A DNA stretch of 64,000 bases, taken from an uncultured Mogibacterium sp. GTDB taxonomy: Bacteria > Bacillota > Clostridia > Peptostreptococcales > Anaerovoracaceae. Position 1 is the first letter of the stretch. Each line of letters opens with the position of its first letter. The stretch covers positions 1 to 64,000 of the forward strand of contig NZ_CALISE010000005.1 of assembly GCF_938041965.1 (NCBI RefSeq). Direction: 5' to 3'. The notes beneath the pieces were generated by a model, which was not told the origin of the DNA, did no database searches, and was given only the letters and a program-made list of their open reading frames with translations. The translations under genes were made by a program, and so were the position numbers. Below are positions 1 to 8,612 of this stretch, piece after piece.

Positions 1-37
1 TCCGCGAGGAGCAGAGGGCTTTGCCCGCCTACTTAAC

Positions 38-66
38 AACCACGCGTTCGACGCGTGGATGGTTTT
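38..66 (+). terminator. Intrinsic terminator of a gene to the left of the window
   Basis: A 7-bp GC-rich stem (CCACGCG at 40-46 with CGCGTGG at 52-58) is followed by a T run at 62-67. Frame 1 is open from base 1 to a TAA at 34-36, so an unseen gene entering from the left may end just before this hairpin. Too little of that gene is visible to name it. Confidence 0.65.
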
Positions 67-244
67 TTATAAATGTACAAAGTGATATTACTATTAAGAA
101 TTAGATAATATGAAATCGACGCTTAACAATGTCTAGGCATATGATGAAGACTGTATAGTAAAATATATAGTCTATAGTTCCATGGGAATTTCATGATAAT
201 ATATCAGATATAGATTAAATTAATATAGGACGGAGTATAGGGTA

Positions 245-757
245 TTGAAAAAACAAATGAAACAAAAATTGTTTAATCTCGCTGCAGGGGAATTAGTTTC
301 AGTAATAGTATTTTGGATTAATTTTTTCATATTCAAAAAAATGATTATTGTCACAAATTCACTAGGTCCTATTTCTTTTTCTTTATTTGTTCTTAGTTTT
401 ATACTTGTACAAGGATCGGCATTCTGGTGTATTTTAATAAAAAGAATTTCTAAACCGAGGTTTGCCGTAAAATATACAGGCAAGATTTATAATGTTTTCA
501 AAGCAATAGACCAAATTTTGCTGTGTATAGGATTAGCTATGATAATATTTAATGACAGCAAATCTTTTGCAACTATTATTTCTTTCGCTATTTGGGGATT
601 TGCTGTGATTGAATGGATAAATTATTATAAGATTCAATTATCATACAGTTTTAACCCCCTAGTTTTATTTAAATTCATGTTACAGGGAAAATTGCGAAAG
701 AGTAGCATCTCAAAGGAAATAGAAAGATCAATGAAAAGTATAAATTATCATGATTAA
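245..757 (+). CDS. Small integral membrane protein of unknown function
   Basis: I do not recognise the family. The 170-residue product has about four hydrophobic segments (roughly residues 12-32, 43-63, 88-102 and 106-124) joined by short basic loops, and a charged C-terminal tail of about 35 residues. It is therefore probably a cytoplasmic-membrane protein. The TTG start is chosen because a purine-rich ribosome binding sequence (AGGACGGAG) lies about 8 bases upstream; no good ATG is available. It stands alone, downstream of the terminator at 38-66 and upstream of decayed membrane-protein remnants. Base composition is strongly AT-rich. An accessory gene is likely; a function cannot be assigned. 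Confidence 0.6.
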   Translation: MKKQMKQKLFNLAAGELVSVIVFWINFFIFKKMIIVTNSLGPISFSLFVLSFILVQGSAFWCILIKRISKPRFAVKYTGKIYNVFKAIDQILLCIGLAMIIFNDSKSFATIISFAIWGFAVIEWINYYKIQLSYSFNPLVLFKFMLQGKLRKSSISKEIERSMKSINYHD

Positions 758-810
758 GTACATTCTTGATAATGTACAATGATTTTGAATACATGCAATG
801 AATACCGTTC

Positions 811-1256
811 ATGATGAGGAGGCTATATGAAGGTACAACAAATACGCTGCTACTTCTAGCATGCTTTGTATAGAGCGTGGCAGGTATAAATATTCTTCGC
901 ATCTGGATTATGTCGTATTCTGCACACAGTACAGTGCTAAATTATTTGCTATCTATACTGGTATTTGCTGTATTTCAAATATTTATTTTCGGAAAGCTTG
1001 TAAAAAATACACCACTAGAATCAATAATTATGACGAGGAGAGCCATTTCTTTCTCAAGTTCTTTGATAAAAAAGCCTTTGAAATCATGGCGTTGATGATG
1101 ACAGTAGGTGTTTGGCTTAGAGTATGTGGAGTTGCATCTGAACGTTTTATCGCAGTGTTCTACACTGTGCTAGGGGCTTCACTGCTGCTGGCGGGAATTC
1201 TTTTCGGTGTAAATTATGGTATAGCTTTGTCTGATGCAGCTAAAGAAAAGAGATAA
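811..1256 (+). pseudogene. Decayed membrane-protein gene (nonsense codon plus frameshift)
   Basis: Reading frame 1 from ATG 811 gives a hydrophobic N-terminus, hits TAG at 871-873, then continues in the same frame with a convincing membrane protein (residues such as NILRIWIMSY and LSILVFAVFQIFIFGK) to about 1010. From there the plausible protein continues in frame 3 (FFLKFFDKKAFEIMALMM, then two more membrane segments) to TAA 1254-1256. One nonsense codon and one frameshift therefore separate three pieces of what looks like a single three-to-four-helix membrane protein of about 145 residues. Short stretches could still be translated from GTG 877 or ATG 861. I do not recognise the family. A real programmed frameshift is possible but less likely than decay, given the adjacent remnants. 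Confidence 0.5.
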
Positions 1257-1293
1257 TACAAGAGTGCAATGAACATGAAAAGCTATATAAATT

Positions 1294-1488
1294 TTGATCT
1301 ATATATGCGCTATATTTGCGATAGTCGGTGGTGTGGTAAAGGTACTGGGAACTAGACTTTCCGCGGGAATTAATGCAAAGATTTCAGGTATTATCGGAAT
1401 GGGATATGTTCTACGTGGAGTAAGAATAGTGTTGCTTCTGTTGCAGATTAAGGGCAGCATCTTGTGTGCGGATAGAAGCTTTTTCTGA
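1294..1488 (+). pseudogene. Remnant of a small hydrophobic protein
   Basis: A 64-codon frame with two hydrophobic segments begins at TTG 1294, directly after an in-frame TAA at 1288. Two ATG codons at 1269 and 1275 lie in another frame that runs through the same start region. No ribosome binding site fits TTG 1294. The layout suggests a frameshifted leftover of a small membrane protein, in keeping with the decayed gene just upstream. It may equally be a chance open frame. Confidence 0.3.
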
Positions 1489-1549
1489 TGATGAAGTCAG
1501 TAGAAATTTATATTTAGCAAAAATACAATTAAAGAACTTGCGTTTATAG

Positions 1550-1646
1550 TTGCAACCATAGTAATCTATATTCGTAATATAAATTTATAACTAGAATGGT
1601 TGTAAATAGTCTGCAGCGCAGATGTGACCCTTAGAACGGTTGTAAA
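1550..1646 (+). promoter_or_regulatory. Repeated GGTTG-type motifs upstream of cas3 (candidate operator/promoter region)
   Basis: The gene-free stretch before cas3 (1489-1679) holds three related 10-mers. Two are direct copies in a 15-bp repeat, TAGAA(T/C)GGTTGTAAA, at about 1592-1606 and 1632-1646, exactly 40 bp apart. A third lies inverted (TTGCAACCAT) at 1550-1559. Forty bp is close to four helical turns, as expected for cooperatively bound sites. AT-rich sequence between the inverted and first direct copy could supply a promoter -10 (TAATAT, 1575-1580), but no clear -35/-10 pair stands out. Binding by any protein is inference. Confidence 0.4.
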
Positions 1647-1653
1647 ATAGAAA

Positions 1654-1675
1654 AGTCCCGCAGCTGCGGGGGACT
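1654..1675 (+). promoter_or_regulatory. CRISPR-repeat-like hairpin covering the cas3 ribosome binding site
   Basis: The sequence contains CCCGC-AGCT-GCGGG (1657-1670), a 5-bp stem with a 4-base loop, followed by GG. The CRISPR repeats at 11122 onward have CCCGC-GTGA-GCGGG followed by GG, so stem, loop length and the two bases 3' of the stem are the same. Outer bases AGT (1654-1656) and ACT (1673-1675) can extend the stem around a GG bulge. The G run that ends the stem is also the only good Shine-Dalgarno sequence for cas3, whose ATG is at 1680. The A-rich left side and TGTTTAT on the right also make it resemble an intrinsic terminator or attenuator. The hairpin is seen; its role is inference. 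Confidence 0.5.
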
Positions 1676-1679
1676 GTTT

Positions 1680-4460
1680 ATGGATAGTATCATTACAATA
1701 CTTGGGGAGGATAACTGTTTGATTTCTGACTACATATGGGCAAAAAAATCTGAAAAAGACGGTAAGTGGGAATGGCTTTCACTAACACAACATCTCATTG
1801 ACACTAGATGTGTAACTTCTCTTTTATGGCAACATTGGTTGACTGATGGTCAGAAGCAGATAGTTCTTGATGCAATAAATTCTATTAACGATTTAGATGG
1901 ACAAAAGTTAGCGGAGTTTTTAGCGTTAACCCACGACATAGGCAAGATTTCAACAGTTTTCGTGCTAAAAAAAGGGCACAACAATTCATATGATTTTGAT
2001 AAGTATCTGGTTGAAAAGCTGGAGGATATAGGGTTTAGAGGATTATCGAGCACTTCTTTGCAAAACCCCAATGAATCACCTCATTCTTTAGCTGGACAGT
2101 ATATTTTAAAAAAATTTGGCATTAAAGATGATATTTCTTCAATTGTAGGAAGTCACCATGGTAAGCCAATAGACGTAAAAAGTCTTTTGTATAAACAAGA
2201 GTCTTTTGAAAGCAACTATTATCAATTTGATACTAATAATAGTGAAAATAAGCAAGTGATAGAAAAGTGGAAACAAGCACAGCGAGAAATTCTAGAGTGG
2301 GCACTAAATGAATGTGATTACAAAAGTATAGATGCATTACCACGAGTAAAATTGACAGGTCAGGTAATTTTATCTGGATTATTAATCATGGCAGACTGGA
2401 TTGCCAGCAATACAATATTTTTCCCTTTATTAGATACATCTGTCAACGTTGTTAGTAATCAGTCTGATAGGAGCCGTTATGGATGGAGTAACTGGTTTGA
2501 GACTAGACCTATAAACATACATAGTATTGATGATATAAATTCATTGTATCAAGATAGATTTGGTTTTGATAAACCAAACAGTGTTCAAAAAACAATGTTT
2601 GATACTTTAAATAATATTGATAAACCCGGCTTATTCATACTTGAGGCACCAATGGGTGTGGGAAAGACAGAAGCTGCACTGATAGGAGCAGAACAACTGG
2701 CCTATAAGTTTGATAGAAGCGGAATATTTATGGGGTTACCTACCCAAGCTACTTGTAATGGAATATTTTCAAGAATAAGAGGTTGGTCAGAAAATATTTC
2801 TGAATGTTATTATGAAGATATATCTATTCAGCTAGTTCATGGAAAAGCAAAGCTAAATAGTGACTATACAAATTTAAATATGTATAGATTGCAGGACGAG
2901 TATGATAATTCAGGAAATGTCATTTCAAATTCATGGTTTACGAGAAGAAAAACTGCGATGCTTGACGATGTAGTAATAGGAACTGTTGATAACTTCTTAT
3001 TAACATCACTTAAACAAAAACATTTATTTCTCAGACATTTAGGATTGAGTAAGAAAGTTGTGATAATTGATGAGGTGCATGCTTATGATGCCTACATGAG
3101 TGAGTATCTGGAAACTTCAATTAAATGGATGGGAGCATATAATGTCCCTGTAATTTTGCTATCTGCGACTTTGCCTGCAGATAGTAGAGTTAAATATGCA
3201 ATGGCATATTTAAGAGGACAAGGAAAAAAGAAAAGGGATATAAAGAATTTGGATGGATTAAGGCAATTAATCAATTATCCGTTAATTACATATACGAATG
3301 GAAGTAGCATAAATAAAGTTATAAACTTTCCGGAATCTGAAATTAAATCAGTTAGGGTTGAAAGACTAGAAAAAGACTGTATTGAAGATACAGTGAAAAA
3401 GTTGACTGATGGTGGAGGTGTAGTTGGAATAATAGTCAACACTGTAAAGATGGCACAAGAACTTGCGCTGCGTTTTGTTGAAATGTTCGATGAAGATACT
3501 GTTATTTTATTGCACTCAAACTTTATTGCAACCGATAGATTAGAGAAAGAAAGCAACTTGATTAATATTGCAGGAAAGAAAGCTGAAAGACCTCAAAAGA
3601 AAATCATAATAGGTACGCAGGTTATAGAGCAGAGTCTTGATATAGATTTTGATGTACTAATTAGTGAATTGGCACCCATGGACTTATTGCTTCAAAGAAT
3701 AGGCAGATTGCACAGACACAAAATAGAGAGACCAACTTTGCATAGAGACCCAATAATATATGTTATTGGAACATCTGAAGAATATGAGTTTGATGAGGGA
3801 ACTAAATATGTATATGGTTCATATCTTCTTGCACAGACACAGGCATGTTTACCAAATATCATTGATTTACCTTCAGATATATCGCCTTTGGTTCAAAAAG
3901 TTTATGGAGAGGAATTAGCAATTGAGTCAGATAAGTTAAAACTTTTTAAAAAGGAATTTGAAAAAAAGAAAACTAAGAAAAAAGAGAAAGCTAAAACATA
4001 TTTGTTGGGAAACCCTGATTTATCAGTTCCGAGCGAAGAGAATAATGTTTCATTGATTGGGTGGTTGAAAAACACACACCCCCAAAGTAATGAAGAATAT
4101 GGTTATGCACAAGTTAGAGATGTTGAAGAGATAATTGAAGTTATTGTAATAAAAAAATGTGAAAAAGGATACTCCTTTTTCGATGAAAGTGAAGATATAT
4201 CAGATAAGATAGATGATAAAAAAATCGCTATTAAGTTGTCTAAAGCGACAATAAGACTGCCACATTTTTATGATGAAACAAATGATGTTATACGAGAATT
4301 AGAAAAATTTAATATAGAAGTTTTGCCTGAATGGCAGGAAAATCAATATTTAAAGGGGGCTTTGGGACTTATGTTTGATGAAAATAATGATTGTAAAATA
4401 CATGGAATCACTCTGCACTATGATAAGAAATATGGCATGAGTATGTTGAGAAAGGAATGA
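1680..4460 (+). CDS. cas3: Type I CRISPR-associated helicase-nuclease Cas3
   Basis: This is the effector nuclease-helicase recruited by Cascade to nick, unwind and degrade target DNA. The 926-residue protein has an N-terminal HD nuclease domain (HDIGK around residue 85, SHHGKP further on), then a superfamily 2 helicase. Visible helicase motifs are Walker A (MGVGKTEAAL, about residue 323), the DEVH box (about residue 464), LLSATLPA, and the motif VI region ending QRIGRLHRH. Length and HD-then-helicase order are normal for type I-E. The start at ATG 1680 places GCGGGGGA as ribosome binding site inside the hairpin described separately. It is first in the cas operon; cas8e follows after 3 bases. 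No defect is visible in the catalytic motifs. Confidence 0.97.
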   Translation: MDSIITILGEDNCLISDYIWAKKSEKDGKWEWLSLTQHLIDTRCVTSLLWQHWLTDGQKQIVLDAINSINDLDGQKLAEFLALTHDIGKISTVFVLKKGHNNSYDFDKYLVEKLEDIGFRGLSSTSLQNPNESPHSLAGQYILKKFGIKDDISSIVGSHHGKPIDVKSLLYKQESFESNYYQFDTNNSENKQVIEKWKQAQREILEWALNECDYKSIDALPRVKLTGQVILSGLLIMADWIASNTIFFPLLDTSVNVVSNQSDRSRYGWSNWFETRPINIHSIDDINSLYQDRFGFDKPNSVQKTMFDTLNNIDKPGLFILEAPMGVGKTEAALIGAEQLAYKFDRSGIFMGLPTQATCNGIFSRIRGWSENISECYYEDISIQLVHGKAKLNSDYTNLNMYRLQDEYDNSGNVISNSWFTRRKTAMLDDVVIGTVDNFLLTSLKQKHLFLRHLGLSKKVVIIDEVHAYDAYMSEYLETSIKWMGAYNVPVILLSATLPADSRVKYAMAYLRGQGKKKRDIKNLDGLRQLINYPLITYTNGSSINKVINFPESEIKSVRVERLEKDCIEDTVKKLTDGGGVVGIIVNTVKMAQELALRFVEMFDEDTVILLHSNFIATDRLEKESNLINIAGKKAERPQKKIIIGTQVIEQSLDIDFDVLISELAPMDLLLQRIGRLHRHKIERPTLHRDPIIYVIGTSEEYEFDEGTKYVYGSYLLAQTQACLPNIIDLPSDISPLVQKVYGEELAIESDKLKLFKKEFEKKKTKKKEKAKTYLLGNPDLSVPSEENNVSLIGWLKNTHPQSNEEYGYAQVRDVEEIIEVIVIKKCEKGYSFFDESEDISDKIDDKKIAIKLSKATIRLPHFYDETNDVIRELEKFNIEVLPEWQENQYLKGALGLMFDENNDCKIHGITLHYDKKYGMSMLRKE

Positions 4461-4463
4461 AAT

Positions 4464-6173
4464 ATGAGTAAATTTAATTTGGTTTATGAACCGTGGATTA
4501 GGGTTATGTATAGTAGCACAGGGGAAGAAAAGCTTGTTTCATTGAAAACCCTGTTTAATGAAGCTGAAAAAATCGAATCTTTGGCAGGAGATTCTAGGGT
4601 ACAGAATTTTGCTGTTTTTAGGATACTGTTAGCTATTTTGCACACAGTCTATTCTCGATTCAATTATAAAGGCGAATGTTATCGATATTTAGAAGTTGAT
4701 TCAAATTTCATACCTATTAGTTTGGTGGATGAAGATGATTATAATGAATATAAAAAAGAACTTAGTTTAACATGGGATAAATTGTGGGATAATGGTTGCT
4801 TTTCAGAAATAGTTATAAAGTATTTAGAAAAAAATTATGATAAATTTTACTTATTTGATGATAAATATCCATTTTTTCAAGTAGTCGAGGACGATATATC
4901 TGAAGATAAAATTAGCAAAAAAATAGCTAGTGAAATTAAAGGTAAGTCTTTTAATCGGAAGCTGTCTGAAAGTAATAATAAGGTATCGTTATTTTCTCCT
5001 AGATATGAAGGAAGCTTAATTGGAGAAATTGATAATAAAGAAAAATTAGAAGAAGATGAAATTGCGAGGTGGTTGATAGCATATCAAGGCTATACAGGGT
5101 TAGCAGATAAGGTTATTTTTGGAAAAAATAAATACAAGGCATCTAAAGGGTGGCTGTTTGACATAGGTGGAATATATGTTGAAGGGAAAAATCTTTTTGA
5201 AACATTAATTTTAAATTTCGTAATAGTTCATCCAGAAAATCGCTATACTTATAACATCCAAAAACCGTGTTGGGAATATTCATCAGATGAATTAATTAAC
5301 AATTATATGAATGGTTTTTTGTGCGACAATTTGGCACAGCTTTATACAGTTTGGTCGAGAGCAATATATATCGACCCACTAATAAATACAAATGAAGCAT
5401 TTAGCTGTAAGATTGTAAAGTTGCCCGAACTTGAACATAAGGATCAGTTTTTAGAACCAATGACAGTTTGGCAGTATAATGATCAAGGTGAAAATAAGAA
5501 TACATTTACTCCAAGGAAGCATAGATATAATCAATCAATGTGGAAATCATTCGGTTTAATATCATCATCAATTAATAATTCGCAGCGGACACCTGGAATA
5601 ATAAGCTGGATAGACGAGAAGAAAGAATGCATTGATAAAACTCCAAAAGGCAAGGAAATTTGTATTGTGGCTGCAGGTATGATTGATGATAATAATGCAA
5701 CCTCGTGGTTACCGATAGATGAAATATATGACTTTTTGATGATTAATGATTATGTCTTGACTGATGTTACAGAAAATAAATGGATTCCCAGGATAGAAGA
5801 TGTTGTAGAATTGACAAAAGTTGTTGTTAGCAAAACATTTGGGAAATTTCTATCTGATATTGCAGAAGTACGTAATATTAAAGAAGGTGCAAAACAGGGG
5901 TTCATAAATAGTGAAATTGAAGCACTGTATTTTTTGATTGATGATCCATTCAGAGAATGGCTACGTAGTATACAAGTTGATGATTCCAAAGATGAAAAAA
6001 TAAAAGAGTGGAATAAAAAACTGTGTAATGTATCTATCAATAAAGCAAAGAACATATTATACAATGCTTCCACCAGAGATCTTTTAGGGATAAAAAAAGA
6101 TGATAGGATTTTTAATGTTGTTACTGCTTTTAACAGTTTTACATATTATTTAAATCAAGAATTAAAAATTTAA
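4464..6173 (+). CDS. casA: Type I-E Cascade large subunit Cas8e (Cse1/CasA)
   Basis: Cas8e is the large subunit of Cascade that recognises the PAM and recruits Cas3. The 569-residue product opens with FNLVYEPWIRV, the signature N-terminus of the Cse1 family, and carries the family's internal features such as SLFSPRYEG and the late region NSQRTPGIISW. Length is within the normal 500-570 range. It begins three bases after the cas3 TGA, preceded by AGAAAGGA, so translation is probably coupled to cas3. The long 5' half rich in Asp, Glu and Lys matches other Firmicutes Cse1 proteins, which vary greatly in sequence. Position between cas3 and cse2 is the standard I-E order, which strengthens the call. 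Confidence 0.95.
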   Translation: MSKFNLVYEPWIRVMYSSTGEEKLVSLKTLFNEAEKIESLAGDSRVQNFAVFRILLAILHTVYSRFNYKGECYRYLEVDSNFIPISLVDEDDYNEYKKELSLTWDKLWDNGCFSEIVIKYLEKNYDKFYLFDDKYPFFQVVEDDISEDKISKKIASEIKGKSFNRKLSESNNKVSLFSPRYEGSLIGEIDNKEKLEEDEIARWLIAYQGYTGLADKVIFGKNKYKASKGWLFDIGGIYVEGKNLFETLILNFVIVHPENRYTYNIQKPCWEYSSDELINNYMNGFLCDNLAQLYTVWSRAIYIDPLINTNEAFSCKIVKLPELEHKDQFLEPMTVWQYNDQGENKNTFTPRKHRYNQSMWKSFGLISSSINNSQRTPGIISWIDEKKECIDKTPKGKEICIVAAGMIDDNNATSWLPIDEIYDFLMINDYVLTDVTENKWIPRIEDVVELTKVVVSKTFGKFLSDIAEVRNIKEGAKQGFINSEIEALYFLIDDPFREWLRSIQVDDSKDEKIKEWNKKLCNVSINKAKNILYNASTRDLLGIKKDDRIFNVVTAFNSFTYYLNQELKI

Positions 6174-6196
6174 TAGAGAGGAGAACACACACATAA

Positions 6197-6808
6197 ATGG
6201 AAATGAATGAAAAAGATGTAAGTCGAATAACAGATAGTATTATTTTTGAGTTACTGAAAAAATATGATTCGTCGTACACAAAAGCAGTTCTAGCCAATTT
6301 AAGAAAATCAATGGGAAGAGAACTTGGAACTTCAATTGAGATATGGCCCCTAATTTTAGAACACGTTCCTGATGAGTATATAGAGGAAAATCCAAGGCTT
6401 ACTGCTGGCGAAAGAGTAATTATAAATACAATGCAATTATTTGCTTTGTATAGTCAAGGAGTAGAATTAGAAAATGCTTATCATAAAAAACGTAATCGGT
6501 GGGAGAATATCGGAACATCATTTTCTTCTCTTAGGAATACTTCTGATTGTAAAGAAGCGTTGGATAGAAGGTTTAATGTAATGATTACATCAACCACATA
6601 TGATGAATTATTGTATCATTTGAGACAAATGATTAATCTTCTTAAGGCTAAAGGGAAAGGTCAGATAAATATTGATTTTTCCGGGCTCAGTGAAGATTTA
6701 AGTAAATTTCTTATTGGAAATGAGAATGAAGTAAGAATATCGTGGGCAAGAGAGTATTACAGAAATAAAAAAAGTAAGGATGAGAAAGGAAATGGAAAAG
6801 ATGAATAG
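6197..6808 (+). CDS. casB: Type I-E Cascade small subunit Cse2 (CasB)
   Basis: Cse2 is the small, helical Cascade subunit; as a dimer it stabilises the displaced DNA strand. The 203-residue product is highly charged and helical throughout, with the characteristic Cse2 features of an early LRKSMGRELG segment and basic residues suited to DNA contact. An AGAGGAGA ribosome binding sequence lies about 12 bases before ATG 6197; ATG 6203, two codons on, is a possible alternative. Its last 8 bases overlap the likely start of cas7e (ATG 6801), implying translational coupling. The family is poorly conserved, so the call rests on both sequence and its position between casA and cas7e. Confidence 0.93.
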   Translation: MEMNEKDVSRITDSIIFELLKKYDSSYTKAVLANLRKSMGRELGTSIEIWPLILEHVPDEYIEENPRLTAGERVIINTMQLFALYSQGVELENAYHKKRNRWENIGTSFSSLRNTSDCKEALDRRFNVMITSTTYDELLYHLRQMINLLKAKGKGQINIDFSGLSEDLSKFLIGNENEVRISWAREYYRNKKSKDEKGNGKDE

Positions 6809-7877
6809 TAACAATGATAGATTATTTTTAGATATACATATTTTACAAACTGTTCCACCGTCAAATATAAATAGAGATGATACAGGAAGTCCGAAAACCG
6901 CCCAATATGGTGGAGTAAGACGTGCAAGAGTATCATCACAGGCTTGGAAAAAGGCTATTAGAGAGTATTTTTCCAAGAATAGCGATTCTTCTAATGTTGG
7001 AATTCGTACTATGAATTTAGTTGATTATATAAAAAATAAAATTATTGAATTGAATAAAGATATCAGTGAAGAATCTGCAAAAAATATGGCTAAATCAGTT
7101 ATAGAAAAAACAGGTATTAAATTAAAAGATGAAAAAACTAAAGCACTGTTTTTTATAGGAGAGAAACAAGCAATAGCACTGGCAAATGCAGCTATTAATA
7201 ATGTGGATGATAAAATAGAGCTGCAGAGTTTACTTAATGATAATCCGGCAATAGATATTGCACTTTTTGGAAGAATGGTGGCAGATGATCCGTCCTTAAA
7301 TGAGGATGCATCTTCGCAGATTGCTCATGCTATATCAACACATGCGATTCAAACAGAATTCGATTTTTTTACAGCTGTAGATGATATGCAGAAGCATGAT
7401 GGCGCTGGAGCCGGTATGCTAGGTACAATTGAATATAATTCATCGACACTATATAGATATGCAAATGTAGCTGTACACGAACTATATAGGCAACTTGGCG
7501 ATATTGAGAGTACTGTAAATGCAATCAAGCTTTTCGTAGAAGCCTTTTCTAATTCTATGCCAACAGGTAAAGCTAATACATTTGCTAATCAGACATTGCC
7601 ACAATTAATTATTGTGGAATTACGTAAAGATAGACCTGTTAATTTAGTTAATGCATTTGAAGTACCTGTTAAATCTAAAGATGGATATGTCAAAGAATCT
7701 ATTAGAAGGTTATTTACAGAGGAAAATAAAGTTAAAAAGTTTGTAGAAACACCAATAGAGTCTTGCTATTTGTCGATGCAAGATGTTGAAGTTGAAACGA
7801 GTTTAACAAAATTATCAAATTTAAATGAGTTAATCGACCTATTTGGTGAAAAAATTTATGAGATAGTAAATGAGTAG
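6801..7877 (+). CDS. cas7e: Type I-E Cascade backbone subunit Cas7e (Cse4/CasC)
   Basis: Cas7e forms the six-copy helical backbone that holds the crRNA spacer. The protein shows the family hallmark LQTVPPSNINRDDTGSPK near the N-terminus, followed by YGGVRRARVSSQAWKKAIR, and a later FANQTLP segment. Start choice: the frame is open back to ATG 6780, but ATG 6801 has the best-spaced Shine-Dalgarno (AAAGGA at 6785-6790, 10 bases upstream) and puts the conserved region at its usual distance from the N-terminus; ATG 6792 is intermediate. With ATG 6801 the product is 358 residues, typical for the family, and overlaps cse2 by 8 bases. Confidence 0.95.
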   Translation: MNSNNDRLFLDIHILQTVPPSNINRDDTGSPKTAQYGGVRRARVSSQAWKKAIREYFSKNSDSSNVGIRTMNLVDYIKNKIIELNKDISEESAKNMAKSVIEKTGIKLKDEKTKALFFIGEKQAIALANAAINNVDDKIELQSLLNDNPAIDIALFGRMVADDPSLNEDASSQIAHAISTHAIQTEFDFFTAVDDMQKHDGAGAGMLGTIEYNSSTLYRYANVAVHELYRQLGDIESTVNAIKLFVEAFSNSMPTGKANTFANQTLPQLIIVELRKDRPVNLVNAFEVPVKSKDGYVKESIRRLFTEENKVKKFVETPIESCYLSMQDVEVETSLTKLSNLNELIDLFGEKIYEIVNE

Positions 7878-7886
7878 GTGATTAAA

Positions 7887-8612
7887 GTGAAAACACTACT
7901 TTTAAAACTTGCAGGACCAATGCAGGCGTGGGGGACAAGTTCTGATTTTGAGATCAGGCATACAGATTTATACCCTTCTAAAAGTGCGATTATTGGTATG
8001 ATTGCAGCTTGCTTGGGTTACAAACGAAATGATGATGAAAAGATAAGTGACCTTAATAATTTGGAATTTGCAGTGAGAATTGATCAAAAAGGAAATATGA
8101 TGAGAGACTTTCATATTGCAAAGAGTTATAAGCCTGATGGAACTTTTATTAGAACATATGTGACCAATAGATACTATATTGAGGATGCAGTATTTGTAGT
8201 TGCATTAGGCAGCAAAGATGGAGACTTGATAGAGGAGTTGTCTCTTGCTTTTAAGAATATGTATTTTCAGCCCTTTATGGGCAGGCGTTCCTTGCCACTG
8301 AATGCAGATTTTTATTTAGGATTAGTAGAAGATGATACATTATCTGCAATAGTTAAAACCCCTTGGCAGGCCGCTTCCTGGTATAAATGTACAAAAGGCG
8401 AAAACGTAACTATTGAGATATATGCTGATTCTAAACTGTTAAAAGATAATGGGCGTCATTTACGAAGAGATAAAATTATTTCATTCAGTCAGAAAAATAG
8501 ATCTTTTGAGTATCGTTACGAGTCAAAAGATGTTATCAAAATGCATAATATATTTTTTATAGAATATCACGATGCTTTTGCAGCAATAGGAGATGAAGAT
8601 GTATTTGTCTAG
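7887..8612 (+). CDS. cas5e: Type I-E Cascade subunit Cas5e (CasD)
   Basis: Cas5e caps the 5' handle of the crRNA in Cascade. The product begins KTLLLKLAGPMQAWG, the Cas5 signature, continues with the family's SKSAIIGMIAACLG segment and has the typical FMGRRSLPLN motif in the second half. Two GTG starts are possible. GTG 7887 has an AGGTG ribosome binding sequence 6 bases upstream and is preferred; GTG 7878 directly abuts the cas7e stop and lacks one. The gene is 241 residues from GTG 7887, normal for Cas5e, and ends 14 bases inside the likely start of cas6e. The order cas7e-cas5e-cas6e is standard for I-E. Confidence 0.94.
   Translation: MKTLLLKLAGPMQAWGTSSDFEIRHTDLYPSKSAIIGMIAACLGYKRNDDEKISDLNNLEFAVRIDQKGNMMRDFHIAKSYKPDGTFIRTYVTNRYYIEDAVFVVALGSKDGDLIEELSLAFKNMYFQPFMGRRSLPLNADFYLGLVEDDTLSAIVKTPWQAASWYKCTKGENVTIEIYADSKLLKDNGRHLRRDKIISFSQKNRSFEYRYESKDVIKMHNIFFIEYHDAFAAIGDEDVFV

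Noticed and set aside
1592..1646. Second, degenerate CRISPR array formed by the TAGAAYGGTTGTAAA copies
   Set aside because: Only two copies, 40 bp apart, unrelated to the array repeat and not palindromic; operator-like repeats are simpler.
6780..6800. Earlier ATG starts for cas7e (6780 and 6792)
   Set aside because: ATG 6801 has better Shine-Dalgarno spacing and keeps the conserved LQTVPPSN region at its usual place.
7878..7886. GTG 7878 as start of cas5e
   Set aside because: It abuts the previous stop and has no ribosome binding site, while GTG 7887 does.
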